27,065 bases of DNA from contig JBKPCD010000302.1 of the NCBI GenBank assembly GCA_046727175.1, positions 1 through 27,065 of the forward strand, given 5' to 3'. The stretch's first letter is position 1, and every line of letters begins with the position of its first letter. The stretch comes from JBKPCD01 sp046727175. GTDB taxonomy: Bacteria; Acidobacteriota; Vicinamibacteria; Vicinamibacterales; 2-12-FULL-66-21. Made by a program: the position numbers and the translations under genes. This document shows positions 13,459-21,579 of this stretch, piece after piece. The notes beneath the pieces are model-generated. The model searched no databases. It was not told the DNA's origin and worked only from the letters and a program-made list of their open reading frames with translations.

Positions 13459-16146
13459 TCACTCAGAACGGAGGACGGTCAGCGGATCCAGAGACGCGGC
13501 GCGCCGCGCCGGCAGATATCCAGCCGCCAGTGTGACGACGACGATCACGAGTGTCGCAACCGCAAAGCTGGTCGCATCATGAGGGGACAAACCGTAGAGC
13601 AGAGATGCGATGAGCCTCGTGCCGAGTGACGCGATCCCGACACCCAGCGCGACACCGGCCCCAATCAGAATTGCCGTGTCCCCCAGCACCAGGCCGAGAA
13701 CGGCAGACGGTCGTGCGCCGAGCGCGAGACGCACGCCGAGCTCACGCATTCGACGCGCGACGCTATAGCTGATCGCGCCAAACAGCCCGACCGCGACGAG
13801 GACGACCGCAAGCAGCCCGGACGCGCTCGCGATCCATGCAGCAAGGCGCTCTTGAGCGAGCGATTCGTCCACCTGGGCCTTGAACGTCCGAACGTCGTAG
13901 ACCGGAATCGCAGGATCGATCTCCTGAACGACTCGCCGCGCCGCTGTCATCAGCATGGCGAGGTTCTCGCTCGTCCTCGCGTAAAGGGTGCGAGACCCGA
14001 CGTACGCGAGCTGGTCGAACGGGTAGTACACGATGCGAGGGGCGTCGGTACGCAGATTCCGGTACTTCGTGGATCCGACGACGCCGACGATCTGCACGTC
14101 GGGACGGCCGGCCTCGCCGATGTAACGCCCGATCGGATCGCTCGTTCCGAAGAAGTCGCGTGCCATCGTTTCGTTGATGATTGCGACCTTCACCGAATGG
14201 TCGGTGTCCTGATCGCTGAAGTCGCGACCGCGGATCACAGGGATTCCGAGCGTCTCGAAGAACCCAGGTGACACCGTTTCGAACACAGAGTTCACGTCTT
14301 CGCCGGGACGAGGCTGGTATCCCGGCGGATAGACATCCATCCTGCCGACGCCGCCGGCGAAAATGGCCTGTCCCACGTACGCGGCCGACCTGACGCCAGG
14401 CAGCGTCTGCACCCGTAGCAGGTAGTCCCGATAGAACGTGCGACTGTTCTCCGGCGCGTAGCCGGCGTCGCGCGGATTCAGCGTCAACTGCACGACGCCG
14501 GCATCGTGATATCCCCCACCGCTTTCCTGGAGCGCGATCAGCGTGCGCGCAAAGAGCGCCGCGCCCACCATCAACACGAGCGACATCGCAATCTGCGAGA
14601 TCAGCAGGATCCGCTGCAGGCCGAAGCGGCGCCGCGCTTCGGTGGGACCACTCGTTTCATCCTTCAGCGTCGGAGCCAGATTGGGTTTCGTGAACTGAAT
14701 CGCCGGCGCGGCACCGAAGAGGATCGTCGTCAACAGTGACGTGCCGCAAACGAATCCCAGCACGCGAATGTTGATTGCCAGCTCCAGCTCGCGCGCATCC
14801 GGGAGCAGCGCCGCCAGGAAATTGCCGACGACAGGCGCAGCGATGAGACCGAAGGCGCCGCCGGCCAGCGACAGTATTGTTGCCTCGGTGAAGAGTTGGC
14901 GAAGCAGTCGCACGCGCGGAGCGCCTACGGCCAATCGAACCGCCATCTCCCGACGTCGCGATCCCATCTGCGCGAGGAGCAGCGTCGCGACGTTCATGCA
15001 TCCGGCGAGCAGGAACAATCCCACGATCGCCATCAGCACTGTCAGCGGCCACGCAAACGATTGCTGCAGCGAGGACTGCCCGTGCGCGCCGGGCAGCAGG
15101 ACGAGGAGTGTATCGTCGGTCGTATTCGGCGGATTGCGATACAGCTCGCTTCTGATCTGACGGTACGCCACGGCCGCTTCCGCGCCTGCGCGCGCCGTCG
15201 ACAGACGCGATCGGATCCGCGCCATCGCTGGCAGGAAGATGGCGTCGGGGTTGTCCAGCATGCCGCCGGGCAGTGCCAAGCGGTTCATCAGCCGGATCGG
15301 CAGCCAGATATCGTCGATCTGTCCCACCTGGACGCCCGCAAACCGTCGTGGCATGACCCCGATAATGCTGACCGGATGATTGTTCAGACGAATGACGCTT
15401 CCAATCGCCTGAGGATCACCCGCGAAGCGCTCTCGCCAGAGACGCTCGCTCAGGACAGCAACCTCGCCGACCGCGCCCTGAACGTTGTCGCGGGCCCCGA
15501 TCGTTCGTCCGAGGGCCGCCGGGACGCCGAGCGTTGAGAAATACTCGCCGGAAACGAGTGCCGCGCGGACGCGATCCGGTGTGCCGTTTCCGCCCAGGAC
15601 CAGCTGATACGTCTGGTAGGTGAACACTCCGGAGAACGCGGGTGTGCGCTCGCCCAATCGTTCGATGACGGGATACGAGAAGCGCAGGCGCGTACGGCCT
15701 GTGGATTGCGACGCGAGCACGACCAGCTCGTCGGGATTGGCAACGGGAAGTCGTGCGAACACGATCGCGTCCAGGAGGCTGAATATCGCTGCGTTCGCGC
15801 CAATCGCGAGCGCGAGCGAAATGATGATCGTCGCCGCAAAGACCGGCCGGCGTCGCACCAGCCGGAAGCCGTACGTGACATCCTGCCACGTCGTCTCCAG
15901 CCATCTCGAGGGACGGACGTCGCGACACTCGTCCTTGATCTTCTGCAGGTTTCCGAACCTCGCGCGAGCGCGTCGGCGCGCGTCCTTCTCGCTCATGCCG
16001 TCGCGGGTCCAGTCTTGTTCGAGCCGATCGAGATGATCGCGCAGCTCGGCGTCGAGCTCCGCCTCAGCCCGGCGCCCCCTGCGCGAGCTTTCGCCGCGGT
16101 CGCCTTGAGAGTTTCTGCGACGCACGATCGCTTCCCACCACGTCAC
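13459..16146 (-). CDS. Single-chain duplicated ABC-type permease (MacB/FtsX family, ADOP)
   Basis: This 895-residue protein has two MacB periplasmic-core/FtsX modules in tandem and no ATPase. The N-terminal cytoplasmic part (AEAELDAELRDHLDRLEQDW, then RARARFGNLQKIKDECRDV) is characteristic of acidobacterial duplicated orphan permeases. It is followed by the first helix (VFAATIIISLALAIGANAAIF), a periplasmic core, three helices including MAIVGLFLLAGCMNVATLLL, a linker with ILLISQIAMSLVLMVGAALF starting module 2, a second core, and the closing helices ending in ARRAASLDPLTVLRSE. I chose the GTG at 16146 because GGAGG lies 8 nt upstream and the -35 of a likely promoter overlaps the longer TTG start at 16227. 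Such proteins probably work with a separate ATPase in transport or envelope stress; the PadR-type regulator often found beside them is not seen here. Confidence 0.9.
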   Translation of the reverse strand: MTWWEAIVRRRNSQGDRGESSRRGRRAEAELDAELRDHLDRLEQDWTRDGMSEKDARRRARARFGNLQKIKDECRDVRPSRWLETTWQDVTYGFRLVRRRPVFAATIIISLALAIGANAAIFSLLDAIVFARLPVANPDELVVLASQSTGRTRLRFSYPVIERLGERTPAFSGVFTYQTYQLVLGGNGTPDRVRAALVSGEYFSTLGVPAALGRTIGARDNVQGAVGEVAVLSERLWRERFAGDPQAIGSVIRLNNHPVSIIGVMPRRFAGVQVGQIDDIWLPIRLMNRLALPGGMLDNPDAIFLPAMARIRSRLSTARAGAEAAVAYRQIRSELYRNPPNTTDDTLLVLLPGAHGQSSLQQSFAWPLTVLMAIVGLFLLAGCMNVATLLLAQMGSRRREMAVRLAVGAPRVRLLRQLFTEATILSLAGGAFGLIAAPVVGNFLAALLPDARELELAINIRVLGFVCGTSLLTTILFGAAPAIQFTKPNLAPTLKDETSGPTEARRRFGLQRILLISQIAMSLVLMVGAALFARTLIALQESGGGYHDAGVVQLTLNPRDAGYAPENSRTFYRDYLLRVQTLPGVRSAAYVGQAIFAGGVGRMDVYPPGYQPRPGEDVNSVFETVSPGFFETLGIPVIRGRDFSDQDTDHSVKVAIINETMARDFFGTSDPIGRYIGEAGRPDVQIVGVVGSTKYRNLRTDAPRIVYYPFDQLAYVGSRTLYARTSENLAMLMTAARRVVQEIDPAIPVYDVRTFKAQVDESLAQERLAAWIASASGLLAVVLVAVGLFGAISYSVARRMRELGVRLALGARPSAVLGLVLGDTAILIGAGVALGVGIASLGTRLIASLLYGLSPHDATSFAVATLVIVVVTLAAGYLPARRAASLDPLTVLRSE

Positions 16147-16153
16147 GAGATCT

Positions 16154-16158
16154 TCCTC
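16154..16158 (-). promoter_or_regulatory. Shine-Dalgarno sequence fixing the permease start
   Basis: On the minus strand GGAGG is followed by AAGATCTC (8 nt) and then GTG at 16146. It is one of the clearest ribosome binding sites in the window and argues for the GTG start over the upstream TTG (16227) and ATG (16203) options. Confidence 0.7.
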
Positions 16159-16198
16159 CAGCAGATCGACGGCCGATCGCCAACGCCTTGTGCTTCTA

Positions 16199-16227
16199 CA
16201 CATATGCCCGCGGCTGCCGGAAGTCAA
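16199..16227 (-). promoter_or_regulatory. Possible promoter for the permease gene
   Basis: TTGACT (16227-16222) matches the -35 consensus at five of six positions and is followed, after 17 nt, by TATGTG (16204-16199), a weaker -10. The predicted start would leave a leader of roughly 45 nt containing the GGAGG site. Confidence 0.42.
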
Positions 16228-16598
16228 GTGGCCAGGTTCTTCGCTTAACCGGCGAAGTGTGTGGACAATCTCGGGGGTGTGACGCCGTTCTGAGTACGCG
16301 GTTCTTGCGGCGACTGGACACCGGTTGTTCGGGGGTCTGACCCCGCCCCGCCCGGACTGGGGCTTGGTGGCTCCTGCTTGTTACAAATCAGCCAGCCCGT
16401 CGTTTATCTCATTGACGCGCCTGGAACCGACGGATTGATTCCCTTCGAACGTCGCCTCTCCTCGGCTGTTGGCCTTTCCCGACAGTTCGCGGCCGGAGAA
16501 GGGGATCGTCCGCCGCCAGGCGTGAGACGCCGGGCACGACCCACTCGTCTGAGATCAGGAATTGATGAGGTTGTCGCGCAACGTGGGTCGAGGGCGAA
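16228..16598. other. Spacer with REP-like palindromes and no recognisable gene
   Basis: This 371-nt stretch separates the promoter region of the permease from the end of the oxidoreductase operon. It contains GGGGTC-t-GACCCC (16332-16344), a perfect 6-bp hairpin with a one-base loop, and a decayed likeness GGGGTGTGACGCC at 16274-16286. Short open frames cross 16378-16598 on both strands, but none has family resemblance. I see no tRNA, regulator or transposase remnant that I can name. Confidence 0.5.
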
Positions 16599-17654
16599 CT
16601 ACCGGAACCGCCGCTGGAGCTTCTCCAGCTCCTCGCTGCCGGGGCACAGTTGCTCATACGGCAGGTCCACGAGCGGAGTCTCGACGGTGTTGCCCTGTTT
16701 GTGCAGGTCCTCGGAGTCCGCCGAGAGATACAGCAAGCCGGTCACGACCTCCCCGTCCTTCTGGTGATCGCGGACGTAGCTGTACGACCGATCGGCGTCG
16801 GTGGGATCGTAATCGGCGGCAACCTTGCGCAAACGCACCCAGCTGCCGTCGTGCAGCATGACGTTCCGCACGGTCCCCGGATCGTAGTCCGTGGTGATCG
16901 ATGCCGCCGGCGCCACGAAATCGGCGTGCACGACCTCGACGTTCTTCTCGCGCGTGTACGCGTAGCTCTTCGTCGAGCCCTCGTGATCGTTGAACGTCAC
17001 ACACGGCGAGATGACGTCGACGAACGCGAACCCTTTGTGCGTGAGCCCAGCCTTGAGGATCGGCACGAGCTGCGCTTTGTCACCCGAGAAGCCGCGCGCG
17101 ACGAACGTCGCGCCGAGCGTCAGCGCGAGCAGGCAGCCGTCGATGGCCTCCATCGTGTTCGCTTCCCCCTTCTTGCTGAGGGATCCCGGATCGGCGGACG
17201 CGGAGAACTGGCCCTTGGTCAGTCCGTAGACGCCGTTGTTCTCGAGCACGTAGAGGACGTTCACGTTTCGGCGGATCGCGTGACACAGCTGGCCGAGTCC
17301 GATGGAGAGCGAATCGCCGTCGCCCGAGACGGCAATGTAGACGATGTCGCCGTTCGCGGCGTTCGCGCCCGTGACGAGCGCCGGCATCCGGCCGTGCACG
17401 CTGTTGAACCCGTGCGCGTCGCGCAGGAAGTACGCAGGCGTCTTCGACGAGCACCCGATGCCCGACAGCTTCGCGGCCCGATGCGGCGGGATCGACAGCT
17501 CCCAGAACGCCTGGATGATCGCCGCCGTGATCGAATCGTGCCCGCAGCCCGCGCAGAGCGTTGTGATGGCTCCTTCGTAGTCGCGACGGGTCAGGCCGAT
17601 CTCGTTTTTCTGCAGCGCCGGGTGGTGGACGATCGGCTTGGTGATGTACGTCAT
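16599..17654 (-). CDS. korB: 2-oxoacid:ferredoxin oxidoreductase, beta subunit
   Basis: This 351-residue protein carries the thiamine-diphosphate site SGDGDSLSIG (110-119) followed by ENNGVYGLTKGQFS. Its four cysteines fit the subunit's single [4Fe-4S] cluster: CAGC at 34 and 37, GIGCSS at 68 and SPCVTFN at 218. With the alpha subunit it cleaves a 2-oxoacid oxidatively to the acyl-CoA, CO2 and low-potential electrons. The sequence resembles 2-oxoglutarate-type (KorB) enzymes more than pyruvate-type, but the substrate is not proven. The start ATG at 17654 overlaps the alpha-subunit stop as ATGA, matching tight co-expression; a frame opening further upstream at 18287 is inside the alpha gene. 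The last gene of the operon; no clear terminator follows. Confidence 0.9.
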   Translation of the reverse strand: MTYITKPIVHHPALQKNEIGLTRRDYEGAITTLCAGCGHDSITAAIIQAFWELSIPPHRAAKLSGIGCSSKTPAYFLRDAHGFNSVHGRMPALVTGANAANGDIVYIAVSGDGDSLSIGLGQLCHAIRRNVNVLYVLENNGVYGLTKGQFSASADPGSLSKKGEANTMEAIDGCLLALTLGATFVARGFSGDKAQLVPILKAGLTHKGFAFVDVISPCVTFNDHEGSTKSYAYTREKNVEVVHADFVAPAASITTDYDPGTVRNVMLHDGSWVRLRKVAADYDPTDADRSYSYVRDHQKDGEVVTGLLYLSADSEDLHKQGNTVETPLVDLPYEQLCPGSEELEKLQRRFR

Positions 17655-19447
17655 GCTGCCCGCTCCAGCTTCGCCTTCACGCCGGAAATCACGTGATGGG
17701 CGCTCATCGGGAATCCGCCGTAGTAGCGGACCGATTCGAGCTTCTCGACCGGTACTCCGGTCTCGAGCATCAACAGGTTGCGCAACTGGCCGTCGCGGTT
17801 CTGTTCGACGATGAAGTTCACGTCGTGCGACTCGAGAAACTTCCTCACGTCGTCGCCGAACGGGAACCCGCGCACGCGCAGGTAATCGAGCGCGGTGCCC
17901 TCGCGCGAGAAGAGATCGAGCGCCTCCATGCAGGCGGCGTGGCAGCCGCCGACGGTTAGGAGCCCCAACTTCGCCCCGGGCGACGTGCGCAGGTAAGGTG
18001 CCGGTACCGCGCGCGCCGCGTTCTGAATCTTCCGATCGACGCGATCGATCACGTCGACGTATTCCTCCGCGTCTTCGGTGTACACGCCGAACCGGTTGTG
18101 TCCCGAGCCGCGGCTGAAATACGCGCCCTTCGGGTGGACGCCGGGCAGCGTCCGGTATGGAATGCCGTCTCCGTCGACGTCCAGGTAGCGATAGAAGTCC
18201 TTCACCTGATCGAGCTCGGCGGCCGATAGAACCTTTCCACGATCCGGCCGATACTCGTCGTCCCACGTCAGCTTGGGAATCATCCAATCGTTCATCCCGA
18301 TGTCGAGATCGCTCAGGACGAACACGGGCGTCTGGAAGCGTTCGGCCAGATCGAACGACGCGACGGCGAACTCGAACGCTTCGCGCGGATCGCAGGGATA
18401 GAGACAGATGTGGCGCGTATCACCATGGGACGCGTACGCGCACAGCATCAGGTCGCCCTGCTGTGTGCGAGTCGGCATGCCGGTGGACGGTCCCGTGCGC
18501 TGGACGTCGAAGATGACCGCCGGCACTTCGGCGTAATACGCTAGACCGATGATCTCGGTCATCAGCGAGATGCCCGGCCCGGCCGTGGGCGTGAACGCGC
18601 GCGCGCCGGCCCACGACGCGCCGACCACCATACCGATCGCCGCCAGCTCGTCTTCCGCCTGGAGAATGGCGAACCGGTTGCGGTTCGTCTCGGCGTCACG
18701 TCGATACTTCTGACAGAACCCTTTGAACGCCTCCATCAGCGACGTCGCAGGCGTGATCGGGTACCACGCGCCGACCGTCGCGCCCGCATAGAGGCATCCG
18801 AGCGCGGCCGCCGTGTTCCCGTCAATCAGGACCGAGTCCTTCGTCGCGTCCATCGGCGCGAGATGAATCGGGAGCGGGCATTCGAAGTGCGCCCTGGCGT
18901 ACTCGTACCCGAGGTCTACGGCCTTCTGGTTGGAATCCATCAGCGCCTGCTTCTTGGAGAACTTCTCCTTGAGCAGCGCGCGGATGATGGCGGTGTCCAT
19001 ATCCAGCAGCGCCGCGAGCGCGCCCGCATACGCGATGTTCTTCATCAGGATCCGCTCGCGCACGCCCTGGAACTGGACGTTGCACATCTCCGCGAGCGGG
19101 ATTCCCAGATACGTCACATCGGGTCGCGACAGCCGTTGATCCAGCGGCCACGTCGAATCGTACATCAGCCAGCCGCCGGATCGCACTTCCGCGATGTCCT
19201 TCTGATAGGTCGCGGGATTCATCGCAACCATCAGATCGAAGTGCGGCGTCCTCGCGGTGTATCCGTCCTTGTTGACGCGTATCTCGTACCAGGTCGGCAG
19301 CCCCTGAATGTTCGACGGGAAGACATTCTTCCCGGTTACGGGCACGCCCATCCGGAAGATCGCCTGCATGATGAGGCCGTTCGCCGACGCCGAGCCGGTG
19401 CCGTTGGCCGTGGCGATCTTGAGCGCGAAGTCGTTCGTTCGGGGCAT
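17651..19447 (-). CDS. korA: 2-oxoacid:ferredoxin oxidoreductase, gamma-alpha fused subunit
   Basis: This 598-residue protein has an N-terminal gamma domain (IATANGTGSASANGLIMQAIFRMG to about residue 190) fused to the alpha domains, the usual arrangement for KorA/VorA-type subunits of around 600 residues. The alpha part shows GAWYPITPATS (YPITPAT at 229-235), which binds CoA and substrate, then AEDELAAIGMVVGASWAGARAFTPTAGPG and RTGPSTGMPTRTQQGDL. The C-terminal domain begins near GAKLGLLTVGGCHAACMEAL. No Fe-S cysteines are present, as expected for this subunit. It forms the enzyme with the beta subunit encoded 4 nt downstream. A word array (19464-19519) lies just upstream of the start, with no clear Shine-Dalgarno sequence. 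The substrate could be 2-oxoglutarate or another 2-oxoacid. Confidence 0.9.
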   Translation of the reverse strand: MPRTNDFALKIATANGTGSASANGLIMQAIFRMGVPVTGKNVFPSNIQGLPTWYEIRVNKDGYTARTPHFDLMVAMNPATYQKDIAEVRSGGWLMYDSTWPLDQRLSRPDVTYLGIPLAEMCNVQFQGVRERILMKNIAYAGALAALLDMDTAIIRALLKEKFSKKQALMDSNQKAVDLGYEYARAHFECPLPIHLAPMDATKDSVLIDGNTAAALGCLYAGATVGAWYPITPATSLMEAFKGFCQKYRRDAETNRNRFAILQAEDELAAIGMVVGASWAGARAFTPTAGPGISLMTEIIGLAYYAEVPAVIFDVQRTGPSTGMPTRTQQGDLMLCAYASHGDTRHICLYPCDPREAFEFAVASFDLAERFQTPVFVLSDLDIGMNDWMIPKLTWDDEYRPDRGKVLSAAELDQVKDFYRYLDVDGDGIPYRTLPGVHPKGAYFSRGSGHNRFGVYTEDAEEYVDVIDRVDRKIQNAARAVPAPYLRTSPGAKLGLLTVGGCHAACMEALDLFSREGTALDYLRVRGFPFGDDVRKFLESHDVNFIVEQNRDGQLRNLLMLETGVPVEKLESVRYYGGFPMSAHHVISGVKAKLERAA

Positions 19448-19463
19448 AGGAAGAATCGGCCTT

Positions 19464-19519
19464 GGGCTTCAGGCTCTCGGCTTTGGGCTCTGGGCTTTGG
19501 GCTCTGGGCTCCGGGCTTG
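19464..19519 (-). repeat. Eight tandem 7-bp units ahead of korA
   Basis: On the plus strand the sequence divides exactly into eight 7-mers of the form GGGCTYT: GGGCTTC, AGGCTCT, CGGCTTT, GGGCTCT, GGGCTTT, GGGCTCT, GGGCTCC and GGGCTTG. Complementary words (GCCCAAAGCC, TGAGCCTCAAGCC) occur at 19600-19630, so the array and its partner can pair around a core of about 80 nt. This resembles the inverted arrays in other spacers, with a different word. Confidence 0.75.
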
Positions 19520-19594
19520 TTCTAGAGGCGTGATGCGAGTTGATTCCATCCGTGCGTTCATTTCTATCCTCAGACGGCAGACACCGAACTGCAT
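19469..19594 (-). CDS. Candidate 41-residue small open frame between oxidoreductase and korA
   Basis: An ATG at 19594 opens a 41-codon frame. A second ATG at 19561 has GAGG 6 nt upstream and would give 30 residues. The last dozen residues (SPEPKAQSPKPRA) are encoded by the 7-bp array, and the rest by the core between the two inverted arrays. The composition is basic and no family is recognised. The core is also open on the other strand, so this may be a dispersed non-coding element rather than a gene. Confidence 0.2.
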   Translation of the reverse strand: MQFGVCRLRIEMNARMESTRITPLEQARSPEPKAQSPKPRA

Positions 19595-19670
19595 GTCACG
19601 CCCAAAGCCATGAGTCCTGAGCCTCAAGCCGAACAACGACGGTCACGTGAGCACTGACGTCCATCGAGCC

Positions 19671-21461
19671 CTATACCGCGGCAAGGGGAATGACGTTGTT
19701 CCCGGCATACGGAATCTGCAGCACGAACTTCCGCATGTCCCACGCGTACGTCGGGCACCGCTCGGCGCAGAGCCCGCAATGCAGACAGATATTCTCATCC
19801 TTGATCATCACACGTTGCGTCTGCTTCAGCGCGCCCGAAACGAACACCGGCTGGTCGAGGTTGGCGGCCGGCGCCAGGAACCGCTGACGCAGCTCCGCCT
19901 CTCCTCCGTTTGGCGCAATCATCAGGCAGTCGACGGGGCAGATGTCGATGCACGCGTCGCACTCGATGCAGAGCGATTCCATGAAATGCGTTTCCATGTC
20001 GCAGTTGAGGCATCGTTCGACTTCGGCTCGCGTCTGCTCCGCAGTAAATCCCTTTTCCACCTCCATCGACAGGCTCTGAAAACGGATGGGCAGCTCGACG
20101 TGCTGCATCTTCTGACGCTGCGCCGGATCGTAGTTGTTGCTGTACGCCCACTCGTGAAGGCCCATCTTCGTGGACGTGAGCGTCATCCCGCGCGGCGGGC
20201 GTTCGGTTATCGGAATCCCGCGGCAGTAGTTGTGGATCGAGATCGCTGCCTGATGTCCGTGCTCGACGGCCCAGATGATGTTCGCCGGACCGAATGCAGC
20301 ATCGCCGCCGAAGAACACGCCCGGCCTTGTCGACATGAACGTCGTCTTGTCCACGATGGGCATGTCCCACTTGCCGAACTCGAGGCCGATGTCTCGCTCG
20401 ATCCAGGGGAACGCGTTGTCCTGACCGATGGCGAGTACGACGGTGTCGCACGGAAGAATCTCGCGACCGATGACCGTCTGCTTCAGGCCGTTCGGCGTCT
20501 CCACCGACTCGAATTTGTCGAACTCCGTTCCGACCAATCGACCGTCCTCGATGACGAAGCGAACCGGCTGCAGATTCTCGACGATCTCGACGCCTTCCTC
20601 TTCGGCGTCCTCGAGCTCCCACGGCGACGCCTTGAAGTACTTCCGCGTTTTTCGCGCGATCACTTTCACGTCGGTTGCGCCGAGCCGCTTGGCCGATCGG
20701 CAGCAGTCCATGGCGGTGTTCCCGACGCCAATGATCAGCACGCGCTTGCCTACGGAATCCACGTGGCCGAAGTGGATCGATTCGAGCCACTCGATCCCGA
20801 TGAAGATCTGGTCGGTGTCGTGCCTGCCGGGAATCTCGAGCTCCTTGCCCTTGGGCGCGCCGCTCCCGACGAACACCGCGTCGAACTCGCCGGTGTCGAG
20901 CAGCTCCTTCAGGCTGTCGACCGGCGAGTTGTATCGGACCTCCACGCCCATGTCGACGATGTAGGCGATTTCCTCGTCGAGGACCTGTTCGGGCAGGCGG
21001 AATGCCGGGATGTTGATGCGCATCAGGCCGCCCGGGCGCGGCAGCTTCTCGAAGATCGTGACGTGATACCCGACCGGCATCAGATCGTTGGCAACCGTCA
21101 GCGATGCGGGGCCGGCGCCGATTGCCGCGATCTTCTTTCCGTTCTTCTGCGCCGCGGCTTTCGGGAGCAGGTGCTTCACCTCGTCGCGATTGTCGGCAGC
21201 GACGCGCTTCAGCCGGCAGATCGCGACGGGCTTCCCATCGACCCGCGTGCGGCGGCATGCCGGCTCGCACGGACGGTCGCAGGTGCGGCCGAGAATGCCG
21301 GGGAACACGTTCGACTCGCGATTGAGGAGGTAGGCCTCCGTAAATCGTCCTTGCGCGATCAGCCGGATGTACTCGGGGACGTTCGTGTGCGCGGGACAGG
21401 CCCACTGGCAATCAACGACGCGATGGTAATAGTCCGGGCGCCCGACGTTGGTTGGCTGCAT
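19671..21461 (-). CDS. GltD-like FAD/NAD(P) oxidoreductase with C-terminal ferredoxin domains
   Basis: A 596-residue protein. The N-terminus has the cysteine helical domain of GltD/NfnL-like proteins (C18, C22; CDRPCEPAC at 61-69; C82). The FAD site is AAIGAGPASLTVA (112-124) with FEKLPRPGGLMR. The NAD(P) site is LIIGVGNTAMDCCR (about 243-256). A further FAD motif is VFFGGDAAFGPANIIWA. The C-terminus holds Fe-S clusters: CLNC at 484-487, CIECDACIDICPVDC (498-512) and CLHCGLCAERCP (559-570). Its length and domain order fit an enzyme moving electrons between ferredoxin-type clusters and NAD(P). It precedes korA and korB on the same strand, so it is likely to be the electron acceptor of that 2-oxoacid oxidoreductase. 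A TATAAT box 8 nt before the ATG suggests an almost leaderless transcript. Confidence 0.9.
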   Translation of the reverse strand: MQPTNVGRPDYYHRVVDCQWACPAHTNVPEYIRLIAQGRFTEAYLLNRESNVFPGILGRTCDRPCEPACRRTRVDGKPVAICRLKRVAADNRDEVKHLLPKAAAQKNGKKIAAIGAGPASLTVANDLMPVGYHVTIFEKLPRPGGLMRINIPAFRLPEQVLDEEIAYIVDMGVEVRYNSPVDSLKELLDTGEFDAVFVGSGAPKGKELEIPGRHDTDQIFIGIEWLESIHFGHVDSVGKRVLIIGVGNTAMDCCRSAKRLGATDVKVIARKTRKYFKASPWELEDAEEEGVEIVENLQPVRFVIEDGRLVGTEFDKFESVETPNGLKQTVIGREILPCDTVVLAIGQDNAFPWIERDIGLEFGKWDMPIVDKTTFMSTRPGVFFGGDAAFGPANIIWAVEHGHQAAISIHNYCRGIPITERPPRGMTLTSTKMGLHEWAYSNNYDPAQRQKMQHVELPIRFQSLSMEVEKGFTAEQTRAEVERCLNCDMETHFMESLCIECDACIDICPVDCLMIAPNGGEAELRQRFLAPAANLDQPVFVSGALKQTQRVMIKDENICLHCGLCAERCPTYAWDMRKFVLQIPYAGNNVIPLAAV

Positions 21462-21469
21462 TTATCTCG

Positions 21470-21475
21470 ATTATA
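21470..21475 (-). promoter_or_regulatory. TATAAT box 8 nt ahead of the oxidoreductase start
   Basis: A perfect -10 consensus on the minus strand is followed by CGAGATAA and then the ATG at 21461. No -35 at standard spacing and no Shine-Dalgarno sequence are visible. Transcription would start at or within a base or two of the ATG, giving a leaderless mRNA. Confidence 0.4.
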
Positions 21476-21522
21476 GGGCATCAGGCCGAGGTCAGTCGCT
21501 CGGCAGGTCTCAGAGGTCGCGC

Positions 21523-21572
21523 CGGTGGCTCGGTCGCTCGGTCGCTCGGTGGCTCGGTGGATCGGTGGATCG
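21523..21572 (+). repeat. Six tandem 8-bp units in the divergent spacer
   Basis: The sequence divides into CGGTGGCT, CGGTCGCT, CGGTCGCT, CGGTGGCT, CGGTGGAT and CGGTGGAT, followed by CG. It lies between the oxidoreductase operon (leftward) and the nag operon (rightward). Confidence 0.8.
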
Positions 21573-21579
21573 TGCGCGT

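Noticed and set aside
16228..16598. tRNA or other structured RNA gene in the longest geneless stretch
   Set aside because: No TTCGA-loop, acceptor-stem pairing or other RNA gene signature could be found by eye; only short REP-like hairpins are present.
16378..16657. Small genes in the spacer beside korB
   Set aside because: Short frames on both strands run into korB and have no family likeness, ribosome site or consistent start.
19647..21476. 609-codon plus-strand frame opposite the FAD oxidoreductase
   Set aside because: It lacks recognisable domains, while the minus strand shows FAD, NAD(P) and [4Fe-4S] motifs in the expected order.
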